Positions 58,171-64,000 of a DNA stretch of 64,000 bases are shown here, piece by piece. This DNA comes from Acidobacteriota bacterium (GTDB taxonomy: Bacteria > Acidobacteriota > Terriglobia > 20CM-2-55-15): positions 124,001-188,000 of the forward strand of contig JAJEEE010000037.1 in the NCBI GenBank assembly GCA_022821145.1. Direction: 5' to 3'. Position 1 is the stretch's first letter. Every line of letters begins with the position of its first letter. A program made the position numbers and the translations under genes. The notes beneath the pieces were generated by a model. It saw only the letters and a list, made by a program, of their open reading frames with translations. It ran no database searches and was not told where the DNA came from.

Positions 58171-58318
58171 GTGGGCGGCGGCGCACCGCGGCGCCCCGTT
58201 CCCATTGCGACTTCGAACGACCTTGCCATGACGCATGCCTCGGGCAGCCCTCGCCCCCGCCGACAATTTCCGTTTCCGGCTTGACCCGTGGGGAGACAGC
58301 GCCCTATAGTTCCTATTT

Positions 58319-58345
58319 CGAAATTGACAATGATTTTCAATTTCG
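58319..58345. promoter_or_regulatory. 27-bp palindrome containing Fur-box-like sequence GACAATGATTTTCAATTTC
   Basis: CGAAATTGA-caatgattt-TCAATTTCG, perfect 9-bp arms; 14/19 match to GATAATGATAATCATTATC at 58326..58344. Confidence 0.65.
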
Positions 58346-58374
58346 ACTAGAGTGAGACTGCCGTGGAGGAATCG

Positions 58375-59733
58375 GTGTTGCGTTTGTTCACCAGTTACTG
58401 CGCCGTCGCGATCGTCATGTTGACGGGCGCCGCCCGTCCGGCGACGGCGTCGCAAGATCCGAGCCCCCCCACCGTGGCCACGCTGGGTGACAACCCGTCG
58501 AATCCGGCCGAACCGAACGAGGAATCGGAGACCGTGGCTGGAACGACGACGCAGGTGGACATCGAGGAACTGGAACGCCGGATCGAAGTGCTCGCGGACG
58601 AAGTCGAACGTCTGCGGAGCGGCGAAACCCCTGTCGACGCGTTGGACGCCGCTGAAGCACGGGCGCTCGGACTGTCGCCGTCGGCCGCGTCCGCCTACGG
58701 CGTCGAACGGGGCGTGTCGATCGCCGGATACGGCGAAATGCTCTATGAGAACTTCGCGTCCGACGCAACGTCGCGGCTCGACTACCTGCGCGCCATCGTG
58801 TACGCCGGTTACCGGTTCAACGACCGGTTCATCTTCAATTCCGAAATCGAAATCGAGCACGGAAAAGAAATCTTCGTCGAGTTCGCCTACGTCGACTGGC
58901 TTGCGCGCGACAACTTCGGCGTCCGCGCCGGCATGCTGTTGATTCCCATGGGACTGATCAACGAGTTCCACGAACCGACCGTGTTCCTCGGCGCCGAGCG
59001 TCCGGTCACCGAGCGGAGCATCATTCCGGCCACGTGGCGCGAAAACGGCGCCGGCGTCTACGGAACGGCCGGCGACATCCTGACGTACCGCGCCTATGTC
59101 GTCAACGGCTTCGACGGCTCGGCCTTCTCGGCCACCGGTCTCCGGGGAGGGCGCCAGAAGGGCGTCCGCGCCAAGGCCGACGACATGGCGTTCACCGGAC
59201 GCGTCGACATCACGCCCACGCCCGGCGTTTTCTTCGGCGGCGGCGTCTACATCGGGAACTCGGGACAGGGCGACATCGAGGTCGACGGCGTCGACCACGG
59301 CGTTCGCACCCGCGTCTTCGACCTCCACGGCCAGGCGCAGTTGCGAGGCTTCGACGTAAGGGCGCTCTATGCTCAGGCCGACCTCGACGACACCGCAGCG
59401 CTGAACCGCGCGCTCGGACTGACCGGTTCGAAGGGCATCGCCAAGACGATGCGCGGCGGCTACATCCAACTCGGATACGACGTTCTGTCGCAGGTGCCGG
59501 CGGCCGCCGGCGTCGGGCTGACGCCCTACCTCCGATACGAAAAGGTCGACACGCAAGCGGCTCTCGCAGCCGGGTTCACGCGCGACCCGTCGACCAACAA
59601 TACCTTCACGACGTTCGGCGTCGAGCTGAAACCGATCCCGAACATCGTGGTCAAGTTCGACCACATGTGGGTCGACAACAGCGCCGACAGCGGCGTCAAC
59701 CAGTTCAACGTCAACGTGGGGTACACGTTCTAG
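58375..59733 (+). CDS. outer-membrane porin-like beta-barrel protein
   Basis: RBS GGAGGA then GTG 58375; signal peptide; coiled-coil (IEELERRIEVLADEVERLRSG); alternating beta-strands ending FNVNVGYTF. Confidence 0.82.
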   Translation: MLRLFTSYCAVAIVMLTGAARPATASQDPSPPTVATLGDNPSNPAEPNEESETVAGTTTQVDIEELERRIEVLADEVERLRSGETPVDALDAAEARALGLSPSAASAYGVERGVSIAGYGEMLYENFASDATSRLDYLRAIVYAGYRFNDRFIFNSEIEIEHGKEIFVEFAYVDWLARDNFGVRAGMLLIPMGLINEFHEPTVFLGAERPVTERSIIPATWRENGAGVYGTAGDILTYRAYVVNGFDGSAFSATGLRGGRQKGVRAKADDMAFTGRVDITPTPGVFFGGGVYIGNSGQGDIEVDGVDHGVRTRVFDLHGQAQLRGFDVRALYAQADLDDTAALNRALGLTGSKGIAKTMRGGYIQLGYDVLSQVPAAAGVGLTPYLRYEKVDTQAALAAGFTRDPSTNNTFTTFGVELKPIPNIVVKFDHMWVDNSADSGVNQFNVNVGYTF

Positions 59734-59739
59734 TTCGTC

Positions 59740-60330
59740 ATGCGGCGCCGACCGAACATGCAACGATCAGCGAGATGGGGCACGCTCCTCGCCTGCGCGC
59801 TGTGGCTGGCCTGGGCCCCGGGCGCGGCAACGGCCCAGTCGGGGCTGGTGTCACGTGAGGAAGCGTTGGCGGCCGTGTACCCCGGCGCGACAACCGCTTC
59901 GGAACGGGTCTTCCTGACAGACGGGCAGGTCGAACGGATCGAGGCCCTTTCACGCACCGACGGGGTCTCGAGAATCTACGCCCGCTACGTCGCCCGCCGG
60001 AACGGGACGGTGGTCGGCCGGGCGTACGTGGACACGCACGTCGTGCGGACCAAGCGCGAGAGTCTGCTCGTGTCTCTCGAGGCCGACGGCCGGGTGCGCC
60101 GGATCGACGTCACCGCTTTCCTGGAGCCGCCGGACTATCTGCCGTCCGAGACATGGCGTCGCCAGTACTACGAACAATCCCTCGGCGACGATCTCGAGGT
60201 GCGGCGGCTGATCCGCCCGATCGCCGGCGCGACGCTGACCACGTTGGCCGTGAATGCCGCCGTGCGCCGGGTCCTGGCCATGGATCGGGTGTTGCAGGAG
60301 GACGCATCCGGACAGGGGGCGCTCCCATGA
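59740..60330 (+). CDS. FMN-binding domain protein (flavinylated, RnfG/NosR-like)
   Basis: Signal peptide; VGRAYVDTHVVRTKRESLLVSLEADGRVRRIDVTAFLEPPDYLPSETW...RPIAGATLTTLAVNAAVRRVL, with a GAT-x-T flavinylation-like motif. Confidence 0.82.
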   Translation: MRRRPNMQRSARWGTLLACALWLAWAPGAATAQSGLVSREEALAAVYPGATTASERVFLTDGQVERIEALSRTDGVSRIYARYVARRNGTVVGRAYVDTHVVRTKRESLLVSLEADGRVRRIDVTAFLEPPDYLPSETWRRQYYEQSLGDDLEVRRLIRPIAGATLTTLAVNAAVRRVLAMDRVLQEDASGQGALP

Positions 60331-60803
60331 TGTGGTGGGAGCGATGGGCGTTCAACGCGCTCCACGCGGTCGTCAGCATCACCGGCTTCGTGTACCTGTA
60401 CATGGAATACGTCCTCGCCACCGACGACCCCTTCGCGATCATCAACCATCCGTGGCAACCCGCCATGCTTTCCATCCACATCGTGGCGGCGCCGGCGTTC
60501 ATCGCCGTTTTCGGAATCCTGTTCCGTGCACACTCGCTTCGGAAGCTGCGTTCGGACAATCCCGTCAACCGCCGCAGCGGATGGACATCGATCATCGGTT
60601 TCTCGGTAATGGCCATGTCCGGCTATTGCATCCAGGTCGCCACGACTCCCACGCTCATCGCCTTCTTTACTTGGTTGCACATCGCCGCCGGCACGCTGTT
60701 CGCCCTGAGTTACGGCGTTCATCTCCTGATCGGCTGGCGATTCAAGGGCCGCACGGCCCGCGGGCGCCCCGCCCTCCCGGACACTGCTCGGCTGACGCCA
60801 TGA
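60327..60803 (+). CDS. cytochrome b-like four-TM membrane protein
   Basis: Histidines in TM context: NALHAVVSITGF, MLSIHIVAAP, FTWLHIAAGTLF, SYGVHLLIGW; ATGA overlap with upstream ORF. Confidence 0.75.
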   Translation: MMWWERWAFNALHAVVSITGFVYLYMEYVLATDDPFAIINHPWQPAMLSIHIVAAPAFIAVFGILFRAHSLRKLRSDNPVNRRSGWTSIIGFSVMAMSGYCIQVATTPTLIAFFTWLHIAAGTLFALSYGVHLLIGWRFKGRTARGRPALPDTARLTP

Positions 60804-61798
60804 AGTCGGCGCTGGCCGCCGTGCTGCTCTGCGTCGGGACGGGCGCGTGCCAACATTCCGCGCCGACGGTCCGTCTTCAGCGCACGGTGATCCTGATGGG
60901 CACAACGGCGACGTTCGTGGCCGAGGCGCCGAACCGGGAAACCGCGCTGGCGCGCCTCGAACGGATGGTTCGCACCATCGAGGCCGGGGAGGCAGAACTC
61001 AGCACCTGGCGCGGCGAGAGTGCACTGAGCGCCATAAACCGCCAGGCGCCCGGTCAGCCGCTGCAGTTGACACCGGCGATATGCGAAATGCTCGGCCGGC
61101 TCGAGAGTTGGCGCCGTGACACATCCGGCGCGTTCGATCCGGCCATCGGCAGCCTGATCGAGGCCTGGGACCTGCGCGGCCGGGGACGACAACCGGACGC
61201 GGACGCCATGACCGCAGCGCGCGCGCTCGCGGGATGGCCCCTCGTGGGATTCCACCGCGACAGTTGCACGCTCACACGACGCGCCCACGTCACGCTCGAC
61301 GCCGGGGCCTTCGGCAAGGGCGAAGCCCTCGATCGCGTCCGCGCCGTGGAGGAAGACGTCGGCGGCGCTTGGTTCATCGACTTCGGCGGGCAGATGGCGG
61401 TCTCGGACGCGCCCTCGACGGTCGGCTGGCCCGTTGCGTTGGCCCATCCGGTGGACCGCGACAAGCCGGTCATGGAACTGCAACTGAACGAGGGATCGTT
61501 GGCCACCAGCGGCGCATACGGCCGTACGCTGCAGTTGGACGGCGGCGAACGGGTCGGCCATATCCTGGACCCGCGCACCGGCGCTCCAGTCGTCGGCGAC
61601 GCCTCGGTGACGGTCTGGCATCCGAACGCGTTCACGGCCGATGTGCTCTCCACGGCTCTTTACGTGATGGGACCCGAAACCGGGCTCGACTGGGCCGCGG
61701 CCCGCGGATTCGCCGTTTGCTACATCATCCCGGTCGACGGATCGGACGACGTCGCGTTTCTCGCGACGCCGGCGTTCGAGCAACGGTTTCCCCTGTAG
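60800..61798 (+). CDS. apbE: FAD:protein FMN transferase
   Basis: LMGTTATFVAEA, LSTWRGESALSAINR, GAFDPAIGSLIEAW, LDAGAFGKGEALDRV, LATSGAYGRTLQLDGGERVGHILDPRTGAPV; ATGA-type overlap. Confidence 0.92.
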   Translation: MKSALAAVLLCVGTGACQHSAPTVRLQRTVILMGTTATFVAEAPNRETALARLERMVRTIEAGEAELSTWRGESALSAINRQAPGQPLQLTPAICEMLGRLESWRRDTSGAFDPAIGSLIEAWDLRGRGRQPDADAMTAARALAGWPLVGFHRDSCTLTRRAHVTLDAGAFGKGEALDRVRAVEEDVGGAWFIDFGGQMAVSDAPSTVGWPVALAHPVDRDKPVMELQLNEGSLATSGAYGRTLQLDGGERVGHILDPRTGAPVVGDASVTVWHPNAFTADVLSTALYVMGPETGLDWAAARGFAVCYIIPVDGSDDVAFLATPAFEQRFPL

Positions 61799-61879
61799 CG
61801 CCGCGACAGAACGCCGGGCGTCCTATACGATCATCCCGCGCATGGCGGACGGCGCACGCGCCGCCGACGGCCCGGCGAA

Positions 61880-62617
61880 TCAATTCGCGCGCGTGAACGG
61901 CACGAAGACCACCGGCAACACGTCGGTGACACGGACAGATCCGTCGTTCGTCTTTTCGAGAACCTGAAGGGACTGCGCGCGATTCTGCGCTCCGACCGGC
62001 GCGACCAATCGGCCGCCGACGGCCAGTTGATCGATCAGCGGCTGGGGAATCCGTTCGGGCGCCGCCGTGACCAGAATCGCATCGAACGGGGCGAATTCGG
62101 GCCACCCCGCGTAACCGTCGCCGACGCGCACGGTCACGTTGTCGTACCCGAGCCGTTCGAGCGTCGCGGCGGCACTGCGCCCAAGAGGCTCGACGATCTC
62201 GATCGTGTGGACGCTTCCGGCGACTTCGGCCAGCACGGCCGCCTGGTACCCGGACCCGGTGCCGATTTCCAGAACGGCGGATTCCGGGCCGACCTCGGCA
62301 AGGTCGGTCATCAGCGCCACGATGTAGGGCTGGGAAATCGTCTGCCCCTCGCCGATCGGGAGCGGCCGGTTCTCGTAGGCGTAGGGCAGGACCGCGTCGG
62401 GGACGAACTCGTGTCGCGGGACCCGCGCCATGGCTTCCATGACGGCGTCGGCCAAGCGCTCGCGGCCCGTGTAGGAGCGCGTCGCGCCAACGTCTTGCTC
62501 GATCGCCTCGACCATCGCGGCCCGCTGTTGCTCGAACGAGCCCTGCGAACACGCCGGGGACGCGCCGAGCAGGCCGGCGATCAGAACCAGCACCGTAGTG
62601 TGAACCCTCGACATCAC
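61880..62617 (-). CDS. pcm: protein-L-isoaspartate O-methyltransferase with N-terminal signal peptide
   Basis: HEFVPDAVLPYAYENRPLPIGEGQTISQPYIVALMTDL, VLEIGTGSGYQAAVLAEV, VGDGYAGWPEFAPFDAILVTAAPERIPQPLIDQLAVGGRLVAPVG; N-terminus MMSRVHTTVLVLIAGLLGASPACSQG. Confidence 0.92.
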   Translation of the reverse strand: MMSRVHTTVLVLIAGLLGASPACSQGSFEQQRAAMVEAIEQDVGATRSYTGRERLADAVMEAMARVPRHEFVPDAVLPYAYENRPLPIGEGQTISQPYIVALMTDLAEVGPESAVLEIGTGSGYQAAVLAEVAGSVHTIEIVEPLGRSAAATLERLGYDNVTVRVGDGYAGWPEFAPFDAILVTAAPERIPQPLIDQLAVGGRLVAPVGAQNRAQSLQVLEKTNDGSVRVTDVLPVVFVPFTRAN

Positions 62618-62720
62618 GCGGACCCTCGCGCGCCTTTATTGTAGCGCGCCGCGCGCCGCGCGCCGCGAAATCGGGTATCCTTCCGAGGCGATTCGCCGCC
62701 CAGAACCTGGAATCCCCGTC

Positions 62721-64000
62721 ATGCCGCAGCCACCGACATGCGCCGAGCGCCTGCTGACCCTGTCCTCCGCGCTCGGCGCCGACTACATCTTCACCAATCT
62801 CGGCAGCGACCACCCGGCGTTCATCGAGGCGTTCGCCAAGCTGGAAGCCGAAGGGGGCCGCGGGCCGCGCGTCGTCACGTGCCCCCACGAGATGACCACG
62901 CTGAGCGCGGCGCACGGATACGCGATGATCACGCGCCGGCCGCAACTCGTACTGGTCCACGTGGACGTGGGCACGCAGAACCTGGGCGGCAGCATCCACA
63001 ACGCCGCGCGGGGACGGGTCCCGGCCATCGTGATCGCCGGGCTGTCTCCCGTCACCGAGAACGCAGGGGTCACGGGCGGACGGAACGAGTTCATCCACGA
63101 CCTCCAGGACGCGCCCCGCCAGGGCGCGATCGTCGACCAGTACACGCGCTGGACCTACGAGGTGCGCGCGCCCGAGTCCATCGACGGCGTCGTCCTGCGG
63201 GCGTTCCAGCTCGCGACGGCCGCGCCCGAGGGACCGGTCTACCTGTCCGGGGCCCGCGAGGTCTGGGAAGGACGCGTCCCCCCGAGCGGTGAGCGGCCCG
63301 AAGACTGGCCGGCGCCCGAGATCGCCGGCCTTTCGGTCGGGGCCGCGCAGGAACTGGCGTCCGCGCTGGCCGCATCGCGCCGTCCGATCGTGGTCACCAG
63401 CTACCTGGGACGCCAACCCGCGGCCGTCGAGCGGCTGGTGGCTCTGTCCGAGCGCGTGGGCATCGGCGTCGGCGAGGTGAGCCCCGTCTACATGAATTTT
63501 CCGGGAAACCACCCGCACCACGTGAGCTACCGTCGCAACGACCTGATCGCGGACGCCGACCTGATCCTGCTGATCGACGTGGACGTGCCGTGGCTGAAGT
63601 CGAAGGTCAGTCCCCGCGCGGACGCGCGCGTCTTTCACATCGACGTCGATCCGGTAAAGCCCGGAATGGGGTTCTGGCACTACCCGGTGGAACGCGCGTG
63701 GCAGGCCGACTCACGCCAGGCGCTGGAGCAACTCGTGGACGCCGTCGGCCCGGACGTGGAAGGGCGCGATGAGCGGTCAGCGTGGATCGATGAGGCGAAA
63801 CGCGGACTCGAAGCCGCCATGCCGTCGGCACCGAGTGAGGGACCGATCACGCCCGAGGAACTCACGGCGGCCGTCGGCCGGCTCGTCACCGACAAAACGC
63901 GCGTCGTGTTCGAATCGCCCACGGCGACCGAGCTGATCCCCCCGATCCTGAAGTTGTCACGACCCGGCAGCTACTTCAACAGCGGAGGCACGGGCCTGGG
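62721..64000 (+). CDS. thiamine pyrophosphate-dependent enzyme (acetolactate synthase-like), truncated by window end
   Basis: ATG 62721: MPQPPTCAERLLTLSSALGADYIFTNLGSDHPAFIEAFAKLEAEGGRGPRVVTCPHEMTTLSAAHGYAMITRRPQLVLVHVDVGTQNLGGSIHNAARGRVPAIVIAGLSP...; open to the window edge so not in the ORF track. Confidence 0.9.
   Translation, partial: MPQPPTCAERLLTLSSALGADYIFTNLGSDHPAFIEAFAKLEAEGGRGPRVVTCPHEMTTLSAAHGYAMITRRPQLVLVHVDVGTQNLGGSIHNAARGRVPAIVIAGLSPVTENAGVTGGRNEFIHDLQDAPRQGAIVDQYTRWTYEVRAPESIDGVVLRAFQLATAAPEGPVYLSGAREVWEGRVPPSGERPEDWPAPEIAGLSVGAAQELASALAASRRPIVVTSYLGRQPAAVERLVALSERVGIGVGEVSPVYMNFPGNHPHHVSYRRNDLIADADLILLIDVDVPWLKSKVSPRADARVFHIDVDPVKPGMGFWHYPVERAWQADSRQALEQLVDAVGPDVEGRDERSAWIDEAKRGLEAAMPSAPSEGPITPEELTAAVGRLVTDKTRVVFESPTATELIPPILKLSRPGSYFNSGGTGL

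Noticed and set aside
58090-59763. 557-aa minus-strand ORF
   Set aside because: Antisense to the porin gene, which has signal peptide, RBS and beta-barrel pattern.

Overview
This 64 kb window is high-GC and gene-dense, and looks like a bacterial chromosomal segment. Several traits suggest Acidobacteriota or a relative: a VWFA-type secreted protein, DUF6152-like/tannase clusters, and many secreted hypotheticals. That placement is inference only. I support about 57 protein-coding genes, one tRNA-Leu(CAA), one Rho-independent-like terminator, and several degenerate or pseudogene regions.

Main blocks:
- a coupled MrfA/MrfB (YprA/YprB) helicase-exonuclease pair
- leucyl aminopeptidase and a QueD-like protein
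- a small TA/remnant island with HigBA, VapBC, a truncated R-M-like ORF and a decayed PIN remnant
- malate dehydrogenase plus fumarase
- a spermidine-synthase-like/TPR fusion with a VWA protein
- cystathionine beta-synthase plus cysteine synthase
- an AddAB-like UvrD + PD-(D/E)XK pair next to an RNase-H-like exonuclease and a uracil-DNA glycosylase
- a GDH/alanine dehydrogenase pair
- an ABC-2 exporter
- a coupled three-gene set of an unknown protein, a short MetE-like protein and MetF-MetV
- a tannase/DUF6152/secreted-paralog cluster
- a putative iron-regulated operon of porin, FMN-binding protein, cytochrome-b-like protein and ApbE.

The most interesting observations are:
(1) the ApbE/FMN-binding/diheme-b/porin operon preceded by a Fur-like 27-bp palindrome
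(2) the coupled unknown-MetE-MetF/V operon
(3) a secreted protein with an 11-residue repeat that passes into 7-residue I-x-x-N-(G)-T repeats, resembling a trimeric coiled-coil stalk
(4) a chimeric gene graveyard in which pieces of TPP-enzyme and tannase genes, both homologous to intact genes in this window, are fused
(5) a duplicated fumarase 3' end flanking a perfect REP-like hairpin.

No homology search or structure prediction could be run. Family names come from recognising motifs in the translated sequence.
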